In this document: positions 23,930 through 34,700 of the stretch, piece by piece | How the letters are laid out: each line of letters starts with the position of its first letter | Position numbering within the stretch: the first letter of the stretch is position 1 | Assembly: GCA_017165825.1 (NCBI GenBank) | Contig: CM029370.1 | Coordinates: forward strand, 12,153,951 to 12,217,950 | Direction of reading: 5' to 3' | DNA from: Hepsetus odoe | Lineage: Eukaryota > Chordata > Actinopteri > Characiformes > Hepsetidae | Length of the DNA: 64,000 nt | Translations under genes and position numbers: made by a program | The notes under the pieces: model-generated | What the model saw: only the letters and a program-made list of their open reading frames with translations | Told to the model about the DNA's origin: nothing | Database searches by the model: none

Positions 23930-24035
23930 TTTAAATAGGCAGTCCACCTCCTGCCTGGCCTGTGTTCATTGTTCCCGGAATCGGAGGTGATGCTGTTTAG
24001 GAAGAGTTTAGGAATTTCATCCATTGGGAAAACCC
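23930..24035 (-). promoter_or_regulatory. Candidate promoter of the E-selectin-like gene
   Basis: On the minus strand a TATTTAAA lies at 23930-23937, about 85 nt before the start codon. Upstream are a perfect STAT-type palindrome TTCCCGGAA (23972-23980), a kappaB-like AGGAATTTCA (24010-24019) and GGGAAAACCC (24025-24034), one mismatch from the kappaB consensus. E-selectin promoters are TATA-driven and NF-kappaB-responsive in mammals. The functional reading here is inference. Confidence 0.4.
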
Positions 24036-24237
24036 TTTTCTTATCGCCTGCAGACAATGGAGAGGAAGCAAGCAAGCAGTGTGCCTGGAAGCTCACCTCT
24101 TTTGTTTTTACTGATCGGCTTATGGGTAAAAAGGCTCTCAAATTTTTTTTGTCAGATTTTAAAAAAACATAATGGGGAAAATGTAGCTCCTGTAGTTTTG
24201 GTTAGTCCGATGAAAAAATGGGGAAACTCCATTAAAT

Positions 24238-25262
24238 ATTCAATTGTTTATTAAGAAATGTTCACATATCAATGTATTAATGGTGAACTGGCCAGGTCCT
24301 GCTGCAGTAAAGCATCTCCAAACCATGACAATTCCACCTCCATACTTCACAGTTTGTATGAGGTTCTTTTCCTTAAGCATTTGCTTTAAACTAGATATGT
24401 CCTCTGTTCTGATGTCCAAATAGTTTAATTTTAGACTCATCTATCCAAAGAAAATTATTCCAGAAGTCCTGGTTTTTTCTTCAGTCTGGCCTTAATGTTT
24501 CTCTTAGAGAACAAAGTTTTCCACCTTTCACATCTCCCATACAAAATAAAGTTGTGCAGTCTCTTTCTGATTGCAGAGGCACTTTCACATCAACAGTAGC
24601 AAGAGCCTGCTGTAGGTCCCATGATTCAATTAAATTCAATTCAATTTATTCTTGTATAGTGCCTTTTACAACAGAGTTGCCCCAAGGCACTTTACATTGG
24701 TGGTAGATATGATGACATTTTAGGGTTTTTGGAGACTTATTTTAGCATCTTGCAGTCTGCTCTCAGGGTAAACTTGCTTGGATGGCCAGAACTGGGCATG
24801 TTGGCAGTTGTTTTGGAAGTCCTCCACTTACTTTCCGGACAGTGGAGTGGTTGATGGTAAATTCTTTTGCGATCTTTTTAAATCCCTTATCAGACTTATA
24901 AGCTGCTACAATCTTCTTTTTGAAAGGCAGCCTCTTTTGATCTCACCATGGTGTTCACTCTCACCTCAGCAGTCAGCAGCACATCAAATTAAATGTCTGA
25001 GGTTTAAATTGGACAAATCTCCTTCAAAATGCTGAGTAATGATGTTCTAATCATGTACACCTGATGTGCTACACCTGTGTGATTTGAGCCATTTTGGGAA
25101 TAAAGGTGGGGTGTCCTAATTTATTCCGCACCAGAAATCACATTTTTGTAGAGTAACATTTCACAGAAGAAGTTAAAACTGAGATTAAATTTCCATATGT
25201 CCAAGAGTGTTACAAAAACACAAAAAGGTTTTCATAGGGTGTCCCAATATTTTCACATGGCT
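24238..25262 (-). mobile_element. Tc1-like transposon relic, itself interrupted
   Basis: Plus strand reads as the complement of a decayed Tc1 transposase ('catctccaaaccatgacaattccacctcc', 'ccacttactttccggacagtggagtggttgatgg'). An unrelated repeat ('ttgtatagtgccttttacaac') is inserted at about 24626-24706. The element lies just upstream of the E-selectin-like promoter. Confidence 0.65.
24626..24706 (+). repeat. 'tatatagcgcctttta' interspersed repeat fragment
   Basis: (ATTCA)n followed by TTGTATAGTGCCTTTTACAAC. Related copies occur at 28626-28760 (same strand), 37340-37425 (reverse) and 56805-56875. The family is abundant in fish; class unassigned here. Confidence 0.6.
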
Positions 25263-25425
25263 CTTAGGTGCTTTTCCAGAGTTGGAGCATGGGAATTGCT
25301 GGAGCTGGAGTGCTGGAGTCCCAGCTCTCACAGGCAACACAGAAAGGATCCACCTGGGAATCAAATGCAGGATCTTCTAGTTTTGAGGCAACATCACTAA
25401 ATACCGGGCCACCATGCCACCCTAG
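25256..25425 (-). repeat. SINE family D fragment, reverse
   Basis: Contains 'cacagaaaggatcc', a head complement 'gaatcaaatgcaggatcttc' and 'ctaaataccgggccaccatgcc', the reverse of a tRNA-like head. Decayed. Confidence 0.5.
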
Positions 25426-25478
25426 CCCATGTAGTATAATGTGTATAGAACCCAATCAAAATGTTCACATCTTCATAT

Positions 25479-26173
25479 ACAGTGCAAAAGTCTTGAGCAA
25501 CCAATGATTTTCTTTATATTTTGCTTCCTATGAGGCAAACTTTCTCACTCTCACTTATAATATCAACCACATATACTGGGTAACGTTGCACGGCGCACAC
25601 TTTCTCCAATTTACCTGCCATGCATGTCTTTGGGAGAACATGCAAACTCCACACAGAAAGGATCCAGGCTGCCCCACCCAGGAATCAAACCCTTGCTCTG
25701 AGGCAGAGATCCAGACTTTCTTGTATTTTTTTAATGTATTGTTGAGGAATAGTTCTCTAAGATTCTTGAAGGACAATTTTTTTGGCTCTCACTTTCAGTC
25801 CAACCCCTTTACCTGACCAGTTTCAGAGGATGATTTGTTCTTTGTTAGGCCGTGATCTACATATGAATCATTCAAGCAGAACAAAGCCACTAACTTAAGC
25901 AGTAAAGAAAAAGTGCAGATGAATACAAATGATCAGGCTGGTAATTAGTGCATTGGTGATGCTGAATACTTATGGCTGGATCCCCTTTATGTAGACAACT
26001 TTTATTTTTAGGCACTTTGCAGCCTGTCACAGTAAATTATCTGCTTCCATTCCTTTAATTAAATCTACTCATTATGCCAAAGGCAAAAGTTGGTCAGGCA
26101 ATCAAAAATATCTTTCCACTGAGGTGAAAATATCAAGAAATAGGAGAAATGCTGAAGAGTTTTGCACAGTGCT
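25479..26173. mobile_element. Non-autonomous Tc1-like element with inserted SINE fragment
   Basis: Left tip CAGTGCAAAAGTCTTGAGCA (25479) and right tip AGAGTTTTGCACAGTGCTATG (to about 26173) are imperfect inverted repeats. A reverse-strand SINE family D fragment sits inside at about 25570-25705. No transposase frame. Confidence 0.45.
25570..25705 (-). repeat. SINE family D fragment, reverse
   Basis: 'gggagaacatgcaaactcc' and 'aggaatcaaacccttgctctg' are the complements of the 'gagtttgcatgttctccc' body and tRNA-like head seen at 32825. Confidence 0.65.
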
Positions 26174-27934
26174 ATGTTATTCTGTGCTGAGTTCCATAAA
26201 AAAAATTTTTAATAATAATAATAATAATAAACAAATAAACCTTATACTGTTTATATTAAAAAATTACGCATCTTTATCTTGGCAGTGAGTTGTGTTGTTT
26301 GGACAGTAAAAACACAATATAACATTAGAATTCATACCACACTAACATAAATGCAGTAAAACATACATGGTTATTTTAAATAAAGTTACTAATAAGTTGG
26401 TTAGACCCATCAAATCAGACAGAATGTTTATTAAGTATGTTCATGTTCGTTTTATTTACAAAAAAATATTTAAAAATAAAATAAATAAACCATTCACACC
26501 TTTTAACTCTAACAATAAAACCATACATCCTACCAGGATGATATATAGTACTTTCATTGGTGATCCTCACCTGCCCAGCTCAGCCGATTGGTACAGCCTC
26601 CCTTGTGATATTTTGATCCAGTCTTGGAGTCTTGGCCCTTGTTGCTTAGATCCTTACATTTGCTCATTTTTTCTGCTTCTATCTCACCAACTATGAGAAA
26701 TTACTTTTCATTTGCTGCCTACTGTATTACAGACTGTGACATGTGAGACCATAATGAGACACTATTATTCACCTGTCAGTGGTTTAATTTCATGGCATAT
26801 ATATCTGACTGAAAATAAATGACAATAATATTTCTCTGAATTCTCCCTCATAGCACTGATTGAATTGACAGTACTCTCATAAATCATATTTTTGTTTTCT
26901 GCAAACATCTGACACCAGTTTCCTGTTACATACCTACAGGATCACTAGGGACAGGTAACACAAGTCTAGGATGTGACACACAACCACCGGTCACTGCATC
27001 GGCGCCAGGGCTGCCGTTTCAGTCAACAGACAGTAGACAGCAATCCTGCATTATTTCAAACAAAATGAATAGGCACAATAACAAAAATTTTAATAACATA
27101 AATTGTCTCGTATCTTCTCATAATCAGAAGTTAGCTGAGGGTGCTCTTATGAATAACTTGTCGTTGGTTCATTGTCACTAGGTAATTTCATTTGCAATTG
27201 TGTGCTTGGGTGCTTGGAGATTTGTGGAGCCATGAAAAATTAAATTTTTTAAACTCCAATTATCTTGCAATGCCATGAACATATATATGAAACCGTTTTA
27301 TCATTTTATCAGAGTTTTTTAAATGTGTGTCATATGTCAGTGACAGCTGTCTATTGATGAATCAGAATAGGGGTGTTATGTATTTCTAGTGGTGAGCCCA
27401 CTACGTTGTGCTCATTTAGTCCAGCTTTGGAAGCTTTCCTCTGAAGGTGTGTTAAGTGCCGGGAACAACAGCAGGATGTTAGTGCTATTAGTGGAATATA
27501 GTTACTGGTTGTCATTCTAGGAGTTCAGGGGCTTCTGGGAGGAAACCTGGATTTTTGAACTCCACATCAGGAAGTTGGACCTACAACAGTTCCACTGCAG
27601 AAACACAGAGGAATTCAATATTTCAGATTTCTTAATACAAGATGTAAATATAAATTAAAATAAATATTTCCTATTTGTATATTTAATAGACAGCATCCAC
27701 CAGGGTATGTCAGGGAAAACATTTAGTTTTTGTCCCTGAATTCTTCCAAAGATACCGTGTGATGTGTGAGATTAAGCTGTTTGTTTCAACAGGGATACCT
27801 TGACCATTAAGGGACCATTTAGCGCTATATATACAGTGCTGTAAAACATTTTTAGACATTCAGACATTTATTTACTATTTTTAAAAAAAACACAACACAT
27901 GTAAAACACACACACACACACACACACACATACA
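26174..27934. other. Intergenic, no gene recognised
   Basis: AT-rich sequence with an (AAT)n run at 26210-26230 and a short (CA)n run at 27905-27930. I see no coding exon or recognisable transposon. Confidence 0.5.
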
Positions 27935-28480
27935 GTACTGTGGCAAAGTTTTAGGCAGGTGTGAAAAAATGCTGTCAACAAAGAATGCTTTCAGAAATAT
28001 AAATAATGATTGTTTTTTTTTTTAGCAATTTACAAAATGCAAAGTGAGCGAACAAAAAAAAAATCTAAATCAAATCAATATTTGGTGTTACTACCTTTTG
28101 CCTTCAAACCAGCATCAGTTCTTCTAGGTACACTTGCACAAAGTCAGGGATTCTGTAGGATTATAGTCGGTGTGTGATCAACCAGTTTTACCAAACAGGT
28201 GCTGATGATCATCAATGTCACACGTAGGTTGAAACACAGTCATGTTTGGAACAACCTACCAGCCGAGTTCCTTCAAAAACTGTGTGCAAGTGTACCTAGA
28301 AGAACTGATGCTGTTTTGAAGGCAAAGGGTGGTCACACGAAATATTGATTTGATTTAGATTTCTCTTTTGTTCATTCACTGCATTTTGTTGATTGATGAA
28401 AATAAATTATTAACACTTCCATTTTAGAAAGCATTCTTTGTTTACAGCATTTTTTCACACGTGACTAAAACTTTTGCACA
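27935..28480. mobile_element. Fold-back MITE, Tc1-related
   Basis: Long inverted repeats: 'gtgaaaaaatgctgtcaaca' (from 27961) pairs with the sequence ending 'acagcattttttcacac' (to 28460). The inner arms 'caaatcaatatttggtg' and the copy near 28340 also pair, and 'cttctaggtacacttgcaca' is repeated inversely at 28285-28305. No coding capacity. Confidence 0.75.
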
Positions 28481-28483
28481 TAC

Positions 28484-28517
28484 GATCTGATTATACATAT
28501 GTATGTATAATCAGATC
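28484..28517. repeat. Near-perfect 34-bp palindrome
   Basis: GATCTGATTATACATA at 28484-28499 is followed by TG and its exact reverse complement at 28502-28517. It abuts the fold-back MITE. Confidence 0.9.
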
Positions 28518-28609
28518 ATATAAACAACTTTTAAAAATTATTATAATTTTTTTATTGTCTTTATTTAAATGTATTCAAAGGTATTGTATTATTGTGAGTA
28601 TTGTGTAAA

Positions 28610-29060
28610 AACTCAACTCTCTCTCTCAACTCAACTTTATTTATATAGTGCATTTTACAACTGTTGCTGTCACAAAGCAGCTTTACAGAATCCGGGTCTG
28701 AGCCCCAGTTGGGTTAGCCAGGGGCGACAGAGGCAAATAAAAAGGAAAGAAAGAGAGAGAAAAACCCTGTATAGTGGTAATTTCCAGTGAGTTACAGTAC
28801 AAGAGTCCATTGGTGACTGTAAATGGAGGTTAAGGAGCTAATGGTGGAAGCTCTGTTTGAGTGGGGGAAGCTTTAATCTTCATGGCAGCAGCTCTTGCAG
28901 AAGAGCCAGTCAGACGTTCAGGTCAGGAGAGAAATATGATGATAGTAATTTCGCTGACTTGGTGGAGTAGCTGGGATGGAATTCAGGAGACGCTCATGGA
29001 GATTGATGGACTTGCTTTCAGGAAATACCCATCTCATACAGAGAGAAAGGAATTAGATCT
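28610..29060 (+). repeat. 'tatatagtgcattttac' family repeat
   Basis: Opens with CTCAACTTTATTTATATAGTGC and 'tcacaaagcagctttacagaa', then a body common in fish genomes ('gccaggggcgacagaggcaaataaa'). Related fragments are at 24626, 37340 and 38390. Open frames in it look fortuitous. Confidence 0.6.
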
Positions 29061-29783
29061 GTTTTGAACTCATTGTAGAAACAAGTTTAAAGATTGCAGT
29101 AATGTGACTCCTTTTACAACCTGACAGAAAATAACTGATCCTGACTAAATCCTGATCCTGGACAGATCCGGGGTTTATACAAACACGAGAGCACCCTGTG
29201 ACACTGGTGTCCCCCCACACCACCCTCAACAAACCTGAACTTACTTTCTGGACCTGGTTTTTTGGGAAAATTTTTTTTTAAAAATTAAAAAAAAAACATA
29301 TTTACTTAAGTCCAAACTGCATTTGTATAGTCACACTAACATAATCCTGTATTTTTTTTCATTTTCAAACCAATAAATTGTTGATATGTACTAGCAATTT
29401 CCTTCTGGATCAATAAGGTTTTTCAGATTTTCTAATTCTGATTTGTAACAAACAGTTCATTTTTGCATTTACCACATAACTTCAAAGGGAGTTGGACCCT
29501 CATTCAATTTCTTTTCTTGGATTTCTTCATTTCTGTGAAGAATACTTAATAGGACAGCATGCAACCGCATTCAAGCTCCATTCTGTGTTTGCACAGATCC
29601 ACATCACCATCCTCTCCTTCTGAAAGATTCCTCCCTTCGTCTTTGACTACAGAGCATGGGAATTCAGCCATACATGGAATTACATAACACAGAGGCAGGC
29701 AGGGGGTAAAGAGCAATTATTACTTTTATAATGGGGGGAAGTGGGCATCACCGGTGCCCAGTGCAGCTTGAGAAGTCCATGTT

Positions 29784-29968
29784 TCATTTCATAGCCACAT
29801 TTTTCTTTAGCCTGTCCTCATTGGGTCTGTCACTGAAAATTTTCTGTAAAGGGTGATTCTTTATCTTCATTAAAATGCGACATCCCATACTGTGTCTAGA
29901 GAAAGTCTTTGAATCACTTGTTCCTGAAGAGGGAAAGTCCATAGCTGGAATTTGCTGGGGAAATTCTG
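29784..29968 (-). other. Possible orphan last coding exon
   Basis: On the minus strand a strong 3' splice site (pyrimidine tract ending CCTGTGCAG at 29969-29977) is followed by an open frame of about 60 codons ending in TGA at 29784-29786. The product is charged near its end (NEDRLKKNVAMK). I do not recognise the family and found no convincing upstream exon toward 31 kb. It may be a genuine terminal exon, an exonised repeat or chance. Confidence 0.25.
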
Positions 29969-30079
29969 CACAGGAAAGAAAGGAAGGCAGGAGGCGTATG
30001 GGTTTATAATGACTTTTAAAAACCAATTATGTCTGAATGTAATCTTTAGAAACAACTTCCCCTCAGATAACAACATGGT

Positions 30080-31600
30080 GCTTACATTCAGTATATCTTT
30101 TTTTTAAACAAATTTCTAAAGAAATAGACCATTTGTGTCAGCTCACAATTCCTTTCTCTGAACAATGTTTTGAGAGAAAACAGTAGGACCCATGAGGGAG
30201 AGGAGACTTACACAGTTAATAAAATATTTTACCTTTATTAAGGGTAATCTCAAAGCAAAAAATGCCCTTCTAATAACCTTTCCAAGGCTTATCAAGGCTT
30301 AAGATAATCCTTTCCTGCACACAAAGTTGAACACGATGCCCAGAGTATGAGAACAGACCCTTTGAAGGTTTTTCAATTTAAAATGTTAGGCAGGCTTTAT
30401 TAAAATACCAATGTATTTTATTTTTATATATTTGTTTATTTATACTGAATAGTATAATACTGAATATTTATAATATATAATACTTGTTTATTTATACTGA
30501 ATAATTCATTTCATTCATTGGAACTAGTGTGGCTTTGTTGTCATAAGTAATAAAAGTAAGACTGAGGTTTTCAAACACTAAGAACAATAAGATTTGCTTA
30601 ACCTGGTAAAGTATAATGTATGAGTTAAAGTTTTGTTAAAAGTTATATTTTGGTCTCAGCATTTCTACATGTTTTAGGTTCTATGAGAAAAATAAACGAT
30701 TTTCTCGGAAATTAAACAGGTTGCCTTCCTTGACAGCTTAAGATACTAAGGATTCATAAAAGCTGACAGTAGCTCAGCAGTTCATCAGAGTCAGTGATGT
30801 ATTTGTCTGGAGCAAAAACGGATTTCCACTGAATTAAGTGTAATATCCTGTTAATCAAATTCATGGATTTCATTTTCAGTGGCGCCAGATCTTACTGACC
30901 TTGTTGGCCCAAAGGCAGAGAAATAATTACTGTCATGTCTAAAGTTATTCAAGGTCATCGCCACTCATAGGAGTCAAGTACATCCAGTTTAAAAAAAGAA
31001 CAAGTCAGTGACACAATCATGTGCCCTCGCTGTGGAACAGGGGCGGTCTGGACTCATCAGACCTCTTGACCTTTTTCCTCTTTCCTCTTAACTGGGTAAA
31101 GGAGTGTCCGCGTTATTAAAGCCTGCAAGACTCCAGTGCTACACCTTCACCTTCAAGGAAGGAATTTGGTCAGAAATAAAATCGGAGATTTCAGTTTGGT
31201 TGCATGAAACTGTAAAAAACGTCAACATCAGAACTCAGAGCTATGTTTATATAAACCACAGAGCATGCGCTCTTTCACCTTTTTATCAGCTGTTCTGCTG
31301 CAGCTACAGATGCAAAACAGCCTTTCTAAAATGTTTCTCTCTAAATTCACGACTTAATTCTTACAGCGGCGACGCTGTTTTTCTTTTAGCCTCTATTAAA
31401 CAAATGTCCATGTTTTACTTCGTGTTTCTTTCGCTGTTTGAACGTAAGTAAGTAGATAAGTAAATAAAAGGCAACGTTTATTGTCGTTCCCACTGGAAAC
31501 ATGTAAATCGCACTTTGGTTCCGCTGCGCAGTTGCGATATATTGTGTGCTCCTGCTGTCAGTGGTTTTAATGTTGTGGCTGATGTATGTGATACTGACTG
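30080..31600. other. Intergenic and likely PHPT1 upstream region
   Basis: AT-rich up to about 31000, then more balanced. The stretch before PHPT1 has no recognisable TATA-start pair. No other exon is supported. Confidence 0.4.
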
Positions 31601-31722
31601 ACTCAGGACGTTTCACATTTCCATGAGTCGAGTTCCTACAAACAGCGAGGTGTGTGTTTCTTTAAGTGGGAGGAACTGAACACACTCCTGACAGAACTCC
31701 AGCAGGAAGGTTCAGGGGGGAC

Positions 31723-34700
31723 ATGGCAGACAACCTGAACAGAGTGCCCGACGTGGAGATTGATCCTGAGGGAAAGTTTAAATATATTTTAGTGAGAATA
31801 AAGGTTAAAGGTGGGGCAGACCATAAAGACATAGTGAGGGGCACAAAGAGTGCCGAATACCACAGTAAGTGAGCGGACTGACTGACTGACTGACTGACTG
31901 ACCACTTGCCTGCCTGCCAAGCTGTCTGTTTGTCTGTTTGTCTGTCTGTCTGTCTGTCTGACTGAGCTGAAGAGGTTATCTCTGCCCAGCAGCTCTATTT
32001 TTAACCAGGCCAAATCCAATGACTTCATATGTGTGTTCTACTTGTAAAGAGTTGTGGCACAATTGGTTTATTGTTTGTTTTTTTCTCTTCTTCAAACCAC
32101 TGCTTTGTCATGGAGGCTGTCAGGGTGGACTGAATCATTGCTGTCAGGGTGGACTGAATCATTGCTGTCAGGGTGGACTGAATCATTGCTGTCAGGGTGG
32201 ACTGAATCATTGCTGTCAGGGTGGACTCGGCTGATAAACTGAAGTGAAAGCTTACTGCCAGCGTTGTCATTACAGTCGGTCAGTGCTGAAATGTGCAGTG
32301 CCAGGTTTTACTAGAAAGACTAAATAAAAAAAAAAAAACAACACATCAGTATTAGTAGTGTTGTTCTTTATTGGGCCTAAATATATCAAGTCCATGGCTG
32401 AATATAAGAGAGAAAGATCCAGTAAATCAAACAAAAATAATTTTGCATTCACAGACTGATAAGGACAGTAGGAAAAGGTGTACAATTGTAATGAAATTAT
32501 GAGCACCTGTTAAAAGTGAAAAGTATTACCTTAAGAAAATGGCAAATATTTGGTATTATTATTTTAAAAAAACCTTGTCATTGTGAGGTCAAAGCACAGC
32601 AGACAATGAACCACAACGAAATTGGACCTCTGTTTTTAACCCATGCACACTCAAACACCATGCAGCAGTGGGCAGCTATTGAAAGCGCCCAGGGAGCAGT
32701 GACAGCACCTTGCTCAAGGGTACCACAGGGCAACCTATTGGGAAGAGGTTCAAACCCCCAATCCTCCAATCACGTGGCTAACACCCTAACCACTAGGCCA
32801 CCTCTGCCCTACTATTATTCAGGATACTGCAGTGGGTAGTGCTGTTGCTTCACAGTAAGAAATCCCTGGGTTTGATTCCCAGGCGGTACAGTCCAGGTAA
32901 CTTTCTGTGTAGAGTTTGCATGTTCTCCCCATGTCTGCATGGGTTTCCTCTGGGAGCACTGAATTCCTCCTACTGTCTAAAGACAGACACGTAAGGTGGA
33001 ATGGAGATCCTAAATTGCCTGTAGGTGTGAGTATGTTTTTCTCTGTGATGGACTGATGATCTGTCCAGGGTGTTTCCCTGCCTTTCACCCTGTAAGAGCT
33101 GCAATAGGTTCCAGCACCGCTGGACCCACAGTCCCTAATTAGGACAAGTGGCTATGAAAATGATTGAGAGTGAGAGGGTGGTATTATTCATGTTTGTCCA
33201 TTCCAAAATGTAACCATTTTGTGGTACTTTTTGCCACCAGGTAAATATAAAAACACAAAATGCCTTTAGCCTAGCTTATATAGTTTTAGAAAGAGATTTT
33301 TCCTTAGTTTGCAAAAATCCTTTGCAATTTTCAGGTGCCTGTATCTTTGCAATTATAACACATACACACCTGAAAAATGTGAAAATACAAGTCATTGACC
33401 TTATTCAAGTTATTATTTAAGCTTGTAGCATATACCCGCTGAATAAATTCTAAACATGCCCCTATCCATTTTTCACTGCTATCCCAAAGTCAGAATTCCT
33501 GTAAGTATTGTAAGAGAGAAGGTCAGCTTGAGTAGGCCCTGGAGAGGTGGTCTGGAAAGGAGAGGAAAGACAGAATAGATGAGTGTGAAGAAGACAGGAC
33601 AGTGGAGGGGTTAGGATGCAGGGAGTAGAGGTGATTAAGGTGGAGGAATTTAAATACTTAGGATCAACAGATCAGAGACTGGGGAGTGTGGAACAGAGTT
33701 GAAGGAGAGAGTGCAAGCAGGTTGGAATCGGGGGAGAAGAGTGACAGGAGTGATCTGTGACAGACAAGTCAAAGGGAAGGTTTAGGAGATGGTAGTGAGA
33801 CCGTCTATATTATATAGGTTGTTCCCCTAATGGGAGCAACTGAAAGAAAAAGATCTCTAGACTTTTGGCAGGTATTCATGACTGCCGTCCATGTATCTTC
33901 CTCTGATTTGTAAAGAGATGTACAATACAGCTTTTCAAGAAAAAGGATGCACAGAGCTGTAGTAACTATATAAGGATAAAGATGATTAGCCACAGCATGA
34001 AGTTAGGGGAAAGAGGTCATGATTAGTGAACAGCAATATGGTTTAATGCCAAGAAATAGCACAACATATGTAATGTTTACTCTGAGGGTGTTGATGGAGA
34101 AGTACAGAGAAGGTCAGAAGGACTTGCAACAATGGCCTTTGTGGACTTGGAGAAAGCATATGACAGGGTGCCAAGAGAGGAGTTGTTGTTTTGTATGAGG
34201 AAGTCAGGAGTGGCAGAGAAGTATGTCAGAGTTGTAGAGGAAATGTTTGAGGGCAGTGTGACAGTGGTGAGGTCTGCAGTAGGAGTGATGGACACATTTA
34301 AAGAAGAGGTTGGATTACATCAAGGATCAGCACTGAGCCCGTTCTTGTTTGCCATAGTAATGTACAGGTTGACGGACCAGGTTAAACAGAAGCCCACGTC
34401 AACTATGATATTTGCTGATGATAGTGATCTGTAGTAAGAGTAGGGAGCAGCTTGAGGAGACCCTGGAGAGATGAAGATATGCTCTAGAGAGGAGAGGAAT
34501 TAAAGTGAGTAGGGCGAAGACAGAATATGAGTATGAACACAAGGGAGAACAGTGGAGTGGTTAGGATGCAGGGAGTAGAGTGGACAAAGGTGGAGGAATA
34601 GTAGAGTAATGGCAAATGTGGAAGAGAGGTGGAGAAGAGAACCTGCAAGCAGGTTTGAAATGGGTGGATAAGAGTGACAGGAGTGATCTGTGACAGGTAC

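Noticed and set aside
31666..31722. N-terminal extension of PHPT1
   Set aside because: The frame is open, but the only upstream start would be GTG; the ATG at 31723 matches the family's usual start.
32019..32270. Open frames with CQGGLNHC-type or STLTAMIQ-type repeats
   Set aside because: They are translations of the 24-bp minisatellite whose unit is a multiple of three; no coding context.
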